A stretch of 64,000 nt of DNA from Cognatazoarcus halotolerans (GTDB lineage: Bacteria; Pseudomonadota; Gammaproteobacteria; Burkholderiales; Rhodocyclaceae): assembly GCF_009800965.1 (NCBI RefSeq), contig NZ_WUAF01000005.1, forward strand, positions 186,001 through 250,000, in the 5' to 3' direction. Under the pieces are notes generated by a model. The model was not told where the DNA came from. It did no database searches and saw nothing but the letters and a program-made list of their open reading frames with translations. The translations under genes and the position numbers were made by a program. How positions within the stretch are numbered: position 1 is the first letter of the stretch; every line of letters begins with the position of its first letter. Positions 37,407 through 45,657 of the stretch are shown here, piece after piece.

Positions 37407-38114
37407 CTACGCCTCGTCGTCCGAGGGCGGTACCGGAATACTGGCGGGTAGTTGATTTTCGATCCACTCGAGACACGGCCCGGCGACCGCATTGATCGCG
37501 CCGATGGAACGGAATTCGCCGGCCTCGCCGGACAGGGCAACCCAACTGGAAAGGCACGAGAGGAGCTTGAATGCGGGCAGCGTGTGATGTTCGCGGTCGG
37601 GATCGTCTGCACCGACGATGAAGCGGGTTGGGCACTGCACCCTCGAAAGTGGCCCCGCACCTGCCAGGTCTGGCCGACCGGCAAGACAGATCAGGGAGAG
37701 GACACGGTCGGGTTGTTCCGCGGCTGCACGAATTGCGGCTGCCGCGGTGGTGCCGCCGGCAACGATCGCGGTCGGCAGATCATGAAGCTGGGGTTGATGG
37801 CGCGCCCACTCAAGCGCGGCGACAAGGCGATGATGCATCTGCGGGACGTTGTAGCGCGCATCCGGATCACGGTTTTCTTCGTGACGGGTGAGGAGATCCA
37901 GGCTCATGCATGCATAACGGGCGGATTCGAAGGCCTTGGGCAGCGATCGTCTGAGCGGGTCATGGAGGCGACCGGCGCCGTTGTCCACGAGTACGATCAA
38001 GCCGCGCGCGTCGGGCGCATGGGACAACAAGCCGTCGAGCCATACCCTCTCGGCTGCGATGCTGATCTCGGTGTGCCGAAAAACGAAGGCCGGCCGTTCA
38101 TTGGTGGAGTGCAT
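37407..38114 (-). CDS. Alpha/beta-hydrolase-fold (dienelactone-hydrolase-like) protein lacking the catalytic serine
   Basis: A 235-residue protein with the alpha/beta hydrolase layout: GLIVLVDNGAG (38-48) as the oxyanion strand, a helix-strand core, LICLAGRPDLAG (141-152), and FIVGADDPD (165-173), where the acid strand should be. The nucleophile elbow, normally G-x-S-x-G, reads AGGTTAA (119-125), and no histidine is placed as the usual third triad member. It therefore looks like a non-enzymatic relative, or one with changed chemistry. It follows amrS by nine bases on the same strand, so it may be part of the AmmeMemoRadiSam transcript. Confidence 0.65.
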   Translation of the reverse strand: MHSTNERPAFVFRHTEISIAAERVWLDGLLSHAPDARGLIVLVDNGAGRLHDPLRRSLPKAFESARYACMSLDLLTRHEENRDPDARYNVPQMHHRLVAALEWARHQPQLHDLPTAIVAGGTTAAAAIRAAAEQPDRVLSLICLAGRPDLAGAGPLSRVQCPTRFIVGADDPDREHHTLPAFKLLSCLSSWVALSGEAGEFRSIGAINAVAGPCLEWIENQLPASIPVPPSDDEA

Positions 38115-38123
38115 GGCGCGATT

Positions 38124-39248
38124 CTAGCGTCCGGTGGCGCTTTCCGGGGGAGGCTCGATACGGACCGGAATCCGTCTCGGGCCGAACGGTTTGGCGAAGC
38201 GGCCAAAACGCCCAGCGATGCGCTGGCCGCAATGACGACAGTGCCCGGATTCGTCGAGCCCGTACTCGAGGATGTCATACCAGTCGCGTACGATCACCGC
38301 TCGGTGACAGCCGGGGCAATAGGTCGAGCCGCCTGCGGAATCGTGCACATTCCCCGTGTATACGTAATGCAAGCCGGCATCCAGAGCAATGCTGCGCGCG
38401 CGCGAAAGGGTCGCCGCGAGTGTCGCCGGAACGTCGACAAGCTTGTAGTCGGGATGAAACGCCGTGAAATGCAGAGGAACATCGGGGCCGAGTTCGCATT
38501 CGATCCAGCGTGCCAGTGCCGACAATTCTTCGTCCGAATCATTGCGGCCAGGAATCAGCAGGGTGGTGATTTCAAGCCACACGTTGGTTTCGTGGCGCAG
38601 GTAGATCAGGGTATCGAGCACCGGGGCGAGACGGGCGCCGGTGAGTTTCACGTAGAACTCTTCGCTGAAAGCCTTGAGATCCACGTTGGCTGCATCGATC
38701 ACTGCGTAGAAATCGCGTCTTGCCTGGGGGTGGATGAAGCCGGCGGTCACCGCGACAGTCTGGATGGCGCGCGCGTGACAGGCACGCGCGGTGTCGATCG
38801 CATATTCGGCGAAGATCACTGGATCGTTGTAGGTGAACGCCACGCTGCGGCAAGCGTTCGACTGGGCTGCGCAGGCGATTGCCTCAGGCGTCGCGGTGTC
38901 CATGAGGCGGTCCATGTCACGGGATTTCGAGATGTCCCAGTTCTGACAGAACTTGCAGGCCAGGTTGCAGCCGGCGGTACCAAAGGAAAGGACGCTGCTG
39001 CCGGGGTAGAAATGGTTGAGCGGTTTCTTCTCGATCGGGTCGATGCAGAATCCCGAACTGCGCCCATGCGTCGTAAGGACCATGCGGCCATCTTGCATCA
39101 TGCGCACGAAGCAGGCGCCTCTCTGGCCTTCGTGGAGTCGGCAGTCCCTGGGACAGAGATCGCACTGGATCCTGCCGTCGCCGAGCGCGTGCCAGTAGCG
39201 CGCGGGGTAAGCGGTTTGGCTCAAGCGGGTACTGTCGACTCCTTCCAT
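38124..39248 (-). CDS. amrS: AmmeMemoRadiSam system radical SAM enzyme
   Basis: A 374-residue radical SAM protein of the AmrS type. It has an N-terminal cysteine cluster (C29, C32, C36, C46), the 4Fe-4S motif C-x3-C-x2-C (C94, C98, C101, in GCNLACKFCQNW), the TYNDP and PGRNDSDEEL segments, and a C-terminal zinc-ribbon-like tail (YCPGC and CRHCG). This combination is characteristic of the family that occurs with AMMECR1 and MEMO proteins. The reaction is unknown. The start overlaps the amrA end by 28 bases. The flanking genes, amrA and amrB, make the full three-gene set. Confidence 0.92.
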   Translation of the reverse strand: MEGVDSTRLSQTAYPARYWHALGDGRIQCDLCPRDCRLHEGQRGACFVRMMQDGRMVLTTHGRSSGFCIDPIEKKPLNHFYPGSSVLSFGTAGCNLACKFCQNWDISKSRDMDRLMDTATPEAIACAAQSNACRSVAFTYNDPVIFAEYAIDTARACHARAIQTVAVTAGFIHPQARRDFYAVIDAANVDLKAFSEEFYVKLTGARLAPVLDTLIYLRHETNVWLEITTLLIPGRNDSDEELSALARWIECELGPDVPLHFTAFHPDYKLVDVPATLAATLSRARSIALDAGLHYVYTGNVHDSAGGSTYCPGCHRAVIVRDWYDILEYGLDESGHCRHCGQRIAGRFGRFAKPFGPRRIPVRIEPPPESATGR

Positions 39249-39781
39249 TTCTGCACCCTGTAGGTTGCAAGCATGATGTTCGGCCCCCAGAACCCCGCCG
39301 GCAGGCCGGCCTTCCGTTTCAACGCTTCCAAGAATTCAACTCGATTCGCGAACTGCTCCCAGACCTGCGGCAGGAAAGTCGCGCGCTGGCAGCCGTTGAA
39401 GAGAATCACGCCGTCGACGCCCGGCTCGAGTTTCGCCAGGGCGTCAGCCTCGTCGGTGAATTCCATGAACTCGGGCTTGGAAAGCAGCGATACCTCAATT
39501 CTCGTGCGCTCAAACTCGTCGCGCTCAAGTGGCGTGAAGCGCGGATCGCGCGTGGCCGCCGCGATGGCGTTCTCCCGCACGTCGGTGCCGAGCCCGCGAT
39601 GGGCGTTGAGGCTGCCGATACAGCCACGCAATTGCCCATCCTGTGTGAGCGTCACGAAAGTCGCCCCTCGCTCACCGAGTCGAGGATGTGGCGCTGGCAT
39701 TTCCGCGGGCAGGCCGAGCGCTTCGGCGATCGCGGCGCGGGCGTGGCCAAGCAGTACCGGGCCGAGTTCAGTGTCGGGCAT
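39221..39781 (-). CDS. amrA: AmmeMemoRadiSam system protein A (AMMECR1 domain)
   Basis: A 186-residue AMMECR1-domain protein, related to the human AMMECR1 gene product. It has the invariant LRGCIGSL motif (about 51-58), RDPRFTPL, the IEVSLLSKPEF strand and GVDGVILFNGCQRATFLPQVWEQ (in pieces). The ATG at 39779-39781 has GAGGAG before it; a GTG nine codons upstream is an alternative. It overlaps amrB by 14 bases and amrS by 28, so all three should be made together. Function is unknown; a nucleic-acid or modification role has been proposed for the fold. Confidence 0.93.
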   Translation of the reverse strand: MPDTELGPVLLGHARAAIAEALGLPAEMPAPHPRLGERGATFVTLTQDGQLRGCIGSLNAHRGLGTDVRENAIAAATRDPRFTPLERDEFERTRIEVSLLSKPEFMEFTDEADALAKLEPGVDGVILFNGCQRATFLPQVWEQFANRVEFLEALKRKAGLPAGFWGPNIMLATYRVQKWKESTVPA

Positions 39782-40589
39782 GGCGGGGCTCCTCGCAGAA
39801 CGCGACACTGGCGTAACCGACTACGCGATTGCGGTCACCGGCCGTGTCACCGGAGTTGCGTAGATCGAGCAGGTGCGGCTGCAGGCCGTGGCGCTCGGCC
39901 GCCAGGATGAGGCCATTGACTGGCGTCGCGCCACAGGCTTGCTGGTGATCGAGACGGGGATCGAGCCTCAGGATCTGCTCGACCGAGGCGCGATCGCACC
40001 AACTTGCCTGCCGATAGGTTTGATAGTGGGAAAGGTCCGAACTCACGACGATCAGCGTTTCGGGTCCGCCCCATAAGGCTTCGAGCAGGCCGGCAACCGC
40101 GGCCGGTTCCGCATGCCCGACCAGTACCGGAATCAGGGTGAAGTGTTCGAGGCTGGCCTGCAGGAACGGAAGCTGCACCTCAAGACTGTGCTCGAGCGCA
40201 TGTGCGGCGTCGGAAACGATTACGTCCGGCGTGTGTTGCAAGGCCTGCCAGGCGTCGCGGTCGACCTGTAGAGCGCCAAGCGGCGTATCGAACTGCAGTG
40301 AGGCCGGCAAGGCCATGCCCCGCACCGGGACACGATGGCATGGTCCGAGCAGAACCACACGGCGAATCATTTCGCGCGTGGCACCAAGGCTCGAGTATGC
40401 GGTTGCCGCGACGGGGCCGGAATAGATGTAGCCGGCATGCGGAACGATCAGAGCCTTGGGTGGCACGGCGAGAGTTTCCAGCGGAATTGCAGCGCCGAGC
40501 ATTTCGGCAAGCTGCAGATGCAGCGTTTCCGGGTCGGAGGGATAGAAACTCCCCGCGACCGCCGCCGCACGTACAGAAGCGTTTGCCAT
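39768..40589 (-). CDS. amrB: AmmeMemoRadiSam system protein B (MEMO family)
   Basis: A 273-residue MEMO-family protein, homologous to human MEMO1 and to the class III extradiol dioxygenase fold. It begins RAAAVAGSFYPSDPETL, then has PHAGYIYSG (about 50-58), GPCHR where MEMO has GPSHH-type ligands, EHSLEVQLPFLQ (113-124), SSDLSHYQ and the catalytic-like histidine/cysteine residues of the pocket. Human MEMO1 has been reported to bind metal; a redox or metal role here is inference. It is the first gene of amrB-amrA-amrS. Confidence 0.92.
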   Translation of the reverse strand: MANASVRAAAVAGSFYPSDPETLHLQLAEMLGAAIPLETLAVPPKALIVPHAGYIYSGPVAATAYSSLGATREMIRRVVLLGPCHRVPVRGMALPASLQFDTPLGALQVDRDAWQALQHTPDVIVSDAAHALEHSLEVQLPFLQASLEHFTLIPVLVGHAEPAAVAGLLEALWGGPETLIVVSSDLSHYQTYRQASWCDRASVEQILRLDPRLDHQQACGATPVNGLILAAERHGLQPHLLDLRNSGDTAGDRNRVVGYASVAFCEEPRHARH

Positions 40590-40659
40590 GAACTTGATCC
40601 GTAGTCGTTGCGTGATGGATGAATTCCGATGCCAATTTCAGTATAGCGCCGACGGTGGC

Positions 40660-41919
40660 CTATCTCACGACCCAGCTCAACCCAAGACCGAGTCCCGCGG
40701 CGACGCCGCTCATGCCCGCCAGTACCCTCGGCCCCACGGGGTGCTTGCCGATGACGATGGCAAGTGTCGTTTTGAACGCGAGGTTTGCAAGCATTGCGAG
40801 GGTGATCGCGACAATGACCGGTTCCGGCTCGAGCCGGCCGAGGGAAAACAGCCGCAGCGTCGACAGTGAAATGGCGTCGACATCGGTCAGCCCGGAGACC
40901 AGTGCAACAACGTAGAGGCCACCGCGTCCGGCAATGTCGCTGAGCCATGCGGCGCAGAACAGTACCACCGCGTAGATGGCACCGAATCCGAGCGCAGTCG
41001 GCAGTTCCGTGGGGTTTCGGGTTGCCGGCAATGGTACGTCGGCCTGTGCATTGATCGAGCGCCAGTTCCAGGCAAGCGCGACGAACCCGGCCGCAAGTCC
41101 GGCGCCTACGACGACCGAGATGCGATTGATCAGCTCGGGAGCCAGTACCGCCGCAACGACGCCGACGCGCAGCACCATGGTCAGGTTGGCGATGAGGATC
41201 ACCAATGCAGCCGCCTTGCCTACCCCGGGGTTCGCGCGGGCGTTTCGGGCAAACACCAGCGTCGTCGCGGTACTCGAAACAAGGCCGCCAAGAACGCCGA
41301 CCAATGGCGCACCGTAGCGCGCCCCCACGATCTGTAGTGCGGCGTACCCGGCAAGGCTGACACCCGCGATCAGGACGACCATCAGCCACACCTGATAGGG
41401 GTTCAGCGCACCGTAAGGGCCGAACTCGCGATTTGGGAGAATTGGAAGAATGACCAGTGACAGGACAGCGAACTGCAGAATCGAAATCCAGTCCCTTCGC
41501 TCGAGCCGCGAAGCGATGCCTTTGAGTTCCGACTTGAAGTACAGCAGGCTGGTGGTGACGATGGCGAGCATGATGGCGACGCGTGCGTAGCCGAGCCAGC
41601 ACATTGCCCCGAGGCAATAGCACACCAGCAGGGCGGCAACCGAGGTGGTCCCCGGGTCCTCCGGGTCAGGGTGTTGGCGGTAGGCGGCGATGATGGCTGC
41701 GCCCACGACAAGTAGACCCGCCGTGAAAGGGAGCTGGCTGCCGAACTGGACCGAGAGCAGCGCGGCCACCGCGCCAAACAGCCCCACCAGCCCAAAAGTG
41801 CGCAACCCGGCACGCGCCGATTGGCGCCGCTCGCGCTCGAGGCCGATCAGAAGACCGATTCCCAACGCGATCATCAGGCTCTCGAACTGCACGGGGTCGA
41901 AAGATCGCTCGATCTGCAT
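40660..41919 (-). CDS. MgtC/SapB N-domain and DUF4010 integral membrane protein
   Basis: A 419-residue membrane protein with about 12 hydrophobic helices. The first part (about 10-140) resembles MgtC/SapB: ALGIGLLIGLERERR and GLRTFGLVGLFGA carry the family's conserved glycines and basic turn. The rest (about 175-390) matches DUF4010, with GLVSSTATTLVFARNAR and ALVSGLTDVDAISLS. MgtC proteins affect magnesium homeostasis and ATP synthase in pathogens; this long two-domain form is uncharacterised. It is divergent from ispD and upstream of the amr genes on the same strand. Confidence 0.85.
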   Translation of the reverse strand: MQIERSFDPVQFESLMIALGIGLLIGLERERRQSARAGLRTFGLVGLFGAVAALLSVQFGSQLPFTAGLLVVGAAIIAAYRQHPDPEDPGTTSVAALLVCYCLGAMCWLGYARVAIMLAIVTTSLLYFKSELKGIASRLERRDWISILQFAVLSLVILPILPNREFGPYGALNPYQVWLMVVLIAGVSLAGYAALQIVGARYGAPLVGVLGGLVSSTATTLVFARNARANPGVGKAAALVILIANLTMVLRVGVVAAVLAPELINRISVVVGAGLAAGFVALAWNWRSINAQADVPLPATRNPTELPTALGFGAIYAVVLFCAAWLSDIAGRGGLYVVALVSGLTDVDAISLSTLRLFSLGRLEPEPVIVAITLAMLANLAFKTTLAIVIGKHPVGPRVLAGMSGVAAGLGLGLSWVVR

Positions 41920-41997
41920 TGCCGTCGAAGTGCTCCTTTGCTCGGTACCGCCTCATTCTAGATCGCATGGTCAGCGGCTTTGAGTAGAATTGCGGCC

Positions 41998-42699
41998 ATG
42001 TCCGACTTCAAACCACGCCATTTTGCGATCATTCCTGCGGCCGGAAGCGGCAGCCGGATGGCGAGCGAACGCCCCAAGCAATATCTCGAGCTCCTCGGTC
42101 AGCCTCTCATTCGTCATGCGCTCGCGGTGTTTTGCGAATCTCCACTTATCGACAAGGTATTCGTGGTGTTGTCGGTCGGCGACACTGAATGGAATCGACA
42201 CGACTGGCGCGGGCTGGGTTCCAAGCTGGTACCCCTGTTCTGCGGCGGGCCGAGCCGGGCCGACAGCGTCCTGAACGGCCTGCGTGCGATCAGTGACCAG
42301 GTCGCGCATTCGGACTGGGTACTGGTGCACGATGCGGCACGTCCCTGCCTTGCCGGCTGGCATCTTGAAAGGCTCGTACATGAACTTCAGCACCACGAGG
42401 TGGGCGGCCTGCTGGCGGTGCCGGTGGCCGATACGCTGAAGCGGGACAATGGGCACGGCGAGGTCGACATGACGGTATCGCGGGAGCACCTCTGGCAGGC
42501 TCAGACGCCGCAGATGTTCCGCTACATCATGCTGCGCCGCGCGCTCGAGCGCGCACGCACCGTGACCGACGAATCGAGCGCCATCGAGGCCGCCGGTCTG
42601 CACCCGCGGCTGGTCCAGGGCGACGCAACCAACCTCAAGGTGACCTATCCGCTCGACCTTCACCTCGCCGAGTGGATCATGCAGCACCGCAACGGATGA
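41998..42699 (+). CDS. ispD: 2-C-methyl-D-erythritol 4-phosphate cytidylyltransferase
   Basis: Third step of the MEP pathway: MEP plus CTP to CDP-methylerythritol. The 233-residue product has the nucleotidyl loop [18 protein letters not shown] (about 12-29), [13 protein letters not shown], VHDAARPCL (about 106-114), the VPVADTLKR loop, [10 protein letters not shown] and [11 protein letters not shown]. The start at 41998 is the family N-terminus. A TAGAAT (41985-41990) ends only seven bases before the ATG and no ribosome site is seen, so the mRNA may be leaderless. ispF follows by four bases. Confidence 0.96.
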   Translation: MSDFKPRHFAIIPAAGSGSRMASERPKQYLELLGQPLIRHALAVFCESPLIDKVFVVLSVGDTEWNRHDWRGLGSKLVPLFCGGPSRADSVLNGLRAISDQVAHSDWVLVHDAARPCLAGWHLERLVHELQHHEVGGLLAVPVADTLKRDNGHGEVDMTVSREHLWQAQTPQMFRYIMLRRALERARTVTDESSAIEAAGLHPRLVQGDATNLKVTYPLDLHLAEWIMQHRNG

Positions 42700-42703
42700 A
42701 GCG

Positions 42704-43201
42704 ATGAAACTTCCTTTTCGCGTAGGCCAGGGTTTTGATGTGCACGCCCTGGTTCCGGGCCGGGCGCTGGTAATCGGCGGCGTGACGATTCCTCATGCGG
42801 AGGGCCTGCTCGGCCACTCCGACGCCGACGTACTGTTGCATGCAATCACGGACGCCATTCTCGGCGGCGCCGGTCTAGGTGACATCGGCCGGCATTTCCC
42901 GGATACCGATCCCGCGCTTGCCGGTGCGGACAGTCGTGTATTGCTGCGTGGGGCGATGAGCGCCGTACGGGCGAAGGGCTATGCGATCGGCAACATCGAC
43001 GCCACGATCATTGCCAGGGCGCCACGCGTGCTGCCGCATGTGGCGGCAATGTGCGCGAATATCGCAGCGGATCTGGAGATCGACGCCGACAGGATCAACA
43101 TCAAGGGCAAGACCACCGAAAAGCTCGGGTTCACCGGGCGAGGGGAGGGCATTGCCGCACAGGCAGTTGCCTTGCTGCTGGCGGCGGAAGGTGAGTGCTG
43201 A
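42704..43201 (+). CDS. ispF: 2-C-methyl-D-erythritol 2,4-cyclodiphosphate synthase
   Basis: Fifth step of the MEP pathway: closes CDP-ME-2-phosphate to the cyclic diphosphate. The 165-residue trimeric enzyme has GQGFDVHAL with the zinc Asp and His, the second zinc histidine in [22 protein letters not shown] (about 60-68) and the [20 protein letters not shown] end. The order ispD-ispF is the usual proteobacterial pair. The last 11 bases overlap the next gene (thpR). Confidence 0.97.
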   Translation: MKLPFRVGQGFDVHALVPGRALVIGGVTIPHAEGLLGHSDADVLLHAITDAILGGAGLGDIGRHFPDTDPALAGADSRVLLRGAMSAVRAKGYAIGNIDATIIARAPRVLPHVAAMCANIAADLEIDADRINIKGKTTEKLGFTGRGEGIAAQAVALLLAAEGEC

Positions 43202-43730
43202 ACGCCTGAGAGTGTTCTTCGCATTGTGGCCGGACGCGGCCACTGCCGAGCGGCTTGAGGCCTTGGCCGGGCAGGTTCATGCGCAATGCGGCGGGCGTCG
43301 CATGCGCCGCGACACCCTGCACATGACCTTGTGTTTCATCGGCGAAATCGGCCTGGGGTCGCTTGCTGCGCTCGAGGCGGCTGTCGCTACGGTCAAGGCG
43401 CCGGCTTTCCGGATCGATATCGACCGTGCTGGGTGGTGGCCGCACAAGCACATCGTGTGGGCGGGATGTGGTGCGGGCGCACGCGATGTGGCGGCGCTTG
43501 CTGAGACCCTCCGCGCAGCGGTGAGCGCGCAGGGCTTCAAAATCGAGAAGCGTCCTTTTCAGCCTCATGTGACTTTGCTGCGCAAGGGCCGCTGCCCGCC
43601 CGTGACGGATCGTATCGAGGCGGTGAGCTGGCCGGTGCGCGAATGGGTGCTTGTTGCCTCCGAGCGGGACCACGCAGGATCGCGATATCGTCGCCTCGGT
43701 TGCTGGCCGCTTGGCGCAGTGGCCAAATGA
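43191..43730 (+). CDS. thpR: RNA 2',3'-cyclic phosphodiesterase (2H family, LigT-like)
   Basis: Opens 2',3'-cyclic phosphates on RNA ends; bacterial members also ligate tRNA halves in vitro. The 179-residue protein has the two family H-x-T motifs, HMTL (44-47) and HVTL (126-129), which form the paired-histidine active site, and the N-terminal RVFFALWPD typical of ThpR. The start is GTG at 43191 inside the end of ispF, so the two are translationally coupled. The physiological RNA substrate is unknown. Three hairpins follow the stop. Confidence 0.9.
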   Translation: MSAERLRVFFALWPDAATAERLEALAGQVHAQCGGRRMRRDTLHMTLCFIGEIGLGSLAALEAAVATVKAPAFRIDIDRAGWWPHKHIVWAGCGAGARDVAALAETLRAAVSAQGFKIEKRPFQPHVTLLRKGRCPPVTDRIEAVSWPVREWVLVASERDHAGSRYRRLGCWPLGAVAK

Positions 43731-43731
43731 T

Positions 43732-43802
43732 GCGGGGCGCCCCAGGCGCCCCGCGATGTTGCAGGTGGTTCTCACACCTGCGTCACCTCCTCGAAGGAGG
43801 TG
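43732..43802. terminator. Three tandem hairpins between convergent thpR and the attachment-type gene
   Basis: Hairpin 1: GCGGGGCGC with GCGCCCCGC (43732-43754, 5-base loop). Hairpin 2: GCAGGTG with CACCTGC (43761-43781, 7-base loop). Hairpin 3: CACCTCCT with AGGAGGTG (43784-43802, 3-base loop). They fill the whole 72-base gap. None has a good T tract, but their position fits bidirectional termination or mRNA end protection. Confidence 0.65.
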
Positions 43803-44231
43803 TCAAAGAAAGATGCAGCTCGACAGATGTGCCATGAGGGCGGGCTCAGGTGTCTTGGTGTAGTCCTTTTCGAATCGGTCGCTGACCATCTGCGCCGTGG
43901 GGCCGTCAAGGTTCGAGTTGAGCATTCCCATGAATGCCGGGGGAGCCACGAGGATCGCCCGACCGAACTCGTTGCGGCTGCGGCCCGCATACAGTTCCTT
44001 GGCAATCTGGTGGGCAAAGCTCCTCGCCGCCTGTTCCTTTGGCGGGGAAGCCGGTTCGTAGGAGCCGTTGCCGTTTCCTGTACCGATCTTGTCGGTCACG
44101 AGTTCGGCGTTTTTCTGGCGACTCGCGGGATGGACCAGTTCCTTTACCAGCTTGAGCCCCTTGTTCGGGCCGAGGTTTGCATAGAGTTTTGCAAGGCTGG
44201 CGTTGGCAACCAGAATCCAGGTTATTGCCAT
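43803..44231 (-). CDS. Host attachment family protein
   Basis: A 142-residue protein of the family annotated 'protein required for attachment to host cells', named from early plant-bacterium work. The N-terminal ITWILVANASLAKLY strand, the middle FAHQIAKELYAGRSRNEFGRAILVAPPAFMGML (in pieces, about 70-103) and the C-terminal DRFEKDYTKTPEPALMAHL are typical. The fold is related to eRF1-domain-like (baeRF) proteins, so a translation-linked role is possible. No signal peptide. Attachment function here is not supported by context. Its end abuts hairpin 3. Confidence 0.8.
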   Translation of the reverse strand: MAITWILVANASLAKLYANLGPNKGLKLVKELVHPASRQKNAELVTDKIGTGNGNGSYEPASPPKEQAARSFAHQIAKELYAGRSRNEFGRAILVAPPAFMGMLNSNLDGPTAQMVSDRFEKDYTKTPEPALMAHLSSCIFL

Positions 44232-44361
44232 GGGTCTTCCTCCTGACGGGGGTATCGAAGATAACCGCCGGGGCAGACACTACCCCAGCGGTTACTTCAG
44301 GGTAGGTGAGCCGGTGCGAACCTGCAAACCCGAACTGGGTTCTTTCGGACGAGCGGAAGGC

Positions 44362-44379
44362 GCGGCGGGGGCCCGCCGC
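44362..44379. terminator. GC-rich hairpin after the flavodoxin gene
   Basis: GCGGCGGG-GG-CCCGCCGC, an 8-bp perfect palindrome (7 bp if the loop is four bases), seven bases past the flavodoxin stop on the minus strand. No T tract follows. It likely marks the end of the eamA-mtfA-flavodoxin transcript. Confidence 0.4.
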
Positions 44380-44385
44380 TGCCGC

Positions 44386-44850
44386 TCAGAAAATCCCAAG
44401 GGCGAGACCGGTCGCCATCGCTTCACCTAGGTCGCGGCACGCTTCGAGGTCGGCGTCGCTGACCGCTTTTCTGGAAATCACCGGTTCGGCGACCGGCTTC
44501 CAGCCATAACCGTTGGCAATACGGTCGATCTCGCGAACGGCCCCCGTGCCGTCATTGCCCGCCGAAACGAACAGCGCATAAGGTGTTGCCTGCATCAATC
44601 CTTCCACGGGATAGTAGGTGCGGTCGAAAAAGTCCTTGATCGCGCCCGACATGTAGCCGAAGTTCTCCGGCGTGCCGATTAGCAGACCGTCGGCCTGCAG
44701 CAGATCGCTCACGCCGGCGTCGAAGGCACGTAGACATACGGTTTCGGTTTCCGTGACCAACCTGGCGCCGGCGAGAACGGCATCGGCAAGACGACCGGTG
44801 TTGCCGCTCTGGGTGTGAAAGACGACCAGCAGGCGCTTGCGATCAGGCAT
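44386..44850 (-). CDS. Flavodoxin-fold NAD(P)H-dependent reductase
   Basis: A 154-residue flavodoxin-like protein. The FMN phosphate loop is HTQSGNTGRLADAV (about 12-25), then GLLIGTPENFGYMSGAIKDFFDRTYYP (in pieces, 55-81), the usual aromatic FMN contacts, and FVSAGNDGTGAVREID near 94-109. Such short flavoproteins act as quinone or other reductases; the substrate here is unknown. The ATG directly follows the mtfA stop (TGAATG), placing it in an operon after mtfA and eamA. Confidence 0.82.
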   Translation of the reverse strand: MPDRKRLLVVFHTQSGNTGRLADAVLAGARLVTETETVCLRAFDAGVSDLLQADGLLIGTPENFGYMSGAIKDFFDRTYYPVEGLMQATPYALFVSAGNDGTGAVREIDRIANGYGWKPVAEPVISRKAVSDADLEACRDLGEAMATGLALGIF

Positions 44851-45651
44851 TCAGCGGCCTGTCGCATGGCTCGTCAGCCAGCGTTCGCGTATCAACCGCG
44901 CCTCACCTTCGGCGGGATCAACACCGCACAGCGACGAAATCTGGGCATATACCTGCGGGTATTCCATCTGGAGACGTAGCGGAGCCATGAAGAAGGTCTC
45001 AAGGGTCACCGCAAGAAACTCGGCGGGATTCTCGCTGGCATAGGGATCAATCGCAGTCTGCTCTCCGCGGCCGACGCGTCGGCAGAAATCCTCGTAGGCC
45101 GGAACAAAGGCCTCCGCCCACCGGTCGCGACGCATCCCGGGCGCGAGGATCGGCAGACCGTCCGCGTCGCCATCGAGCATGTCAAGTTTGTGTGCGAACT
45201 CGTGGATGACCACGTTGACGCCTCCCGATCGCCCGGCTTCGTCAAACCACGAAACCAGTACCGGACCGTCCGCACGCGCCTCGCCAAGCAACGTGTCTTC
45301 AAATTCGTGCACGACGCCGTCCGCACCGAGTACTTTTCTGTGAACCAGGAAATCCCCTGGATACACGACCACGCCGACCCAGCCCTTGTATGCGTCCACC
45401 CCGAGGCGCAGGATCGGCAGGCATGCCTGAAGTGCAATACTCAGCATGATCCGATCGCTCAGTTCGAGCCCATTGGCACCGTAGAATTGCTTGTGCCGCA
45501 AAAGCTCTGCGGCCAGTTTCCGGGCACGGTAGATTGCCTCGACGGGAAGATACGACAGGAACGGGAGCTCACGTTCGACAGGGTGCCACTGCGCTTCGTC
45601 GATCTGTGGTAGCTCGGTGTTACCGGTCAGCCGTTTGACCCATTCAAACAT
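44851..45651 (-). CDS. mtfA: Zinc-dependent peptidase MtfA (Mlc titration factor A, M90)
   Basis: MtfA is a zinc aminopeptidase that binds the glucose repressor Mlc in E. coli. The 266-residue protein has HEFAH (150-154; two zinc histidines and the catalytic glutamate) in NVVIHEFAHKLDMLDG, the third-ligand region YASENPAEFLAVTLETFF (about 218-235), and an N-terminal helical domain (1-90). Length matches E. coli (265). It lies between the eamA transporter and a flavodoxin with almost no gaps. Whether this organism has Mlc cannot be seen. Confidence 0.92.
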   Translation of the reverse strand: MFEWVKRLTGNTELPQIDEAQWHPVERELPFLSYLPVEAIYRARKLAAELLRHKQFYGANGLELSDRIMLSIALQACLPILRLGVDAYKGWVGVVVYPGDFLVHRKVLGADGVVHEFEDTLLGEARADGPVLVSWFDEAGRSGGVNVVIHEFAHKLDMLDGDADGLPILAPGMRRDRWAEAFVPAYEDFCRRVGRGEQTAIDPYASENPAEFLAVTLETFFMAPLRLQMEYPQVYAQISSLCGVDPAEGEARLIRERWLTSHATGR

Positions 45652-45657
45652 CGCCGA

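Noticed and set aside
37452-39263. 603-codon open frame on the plus strand opposite amrS and the hydrolase-fold gene
   Set aside because: Codon-bias shadow; the minus-strand proteins are clear family members and the plus product has none of the usual features.
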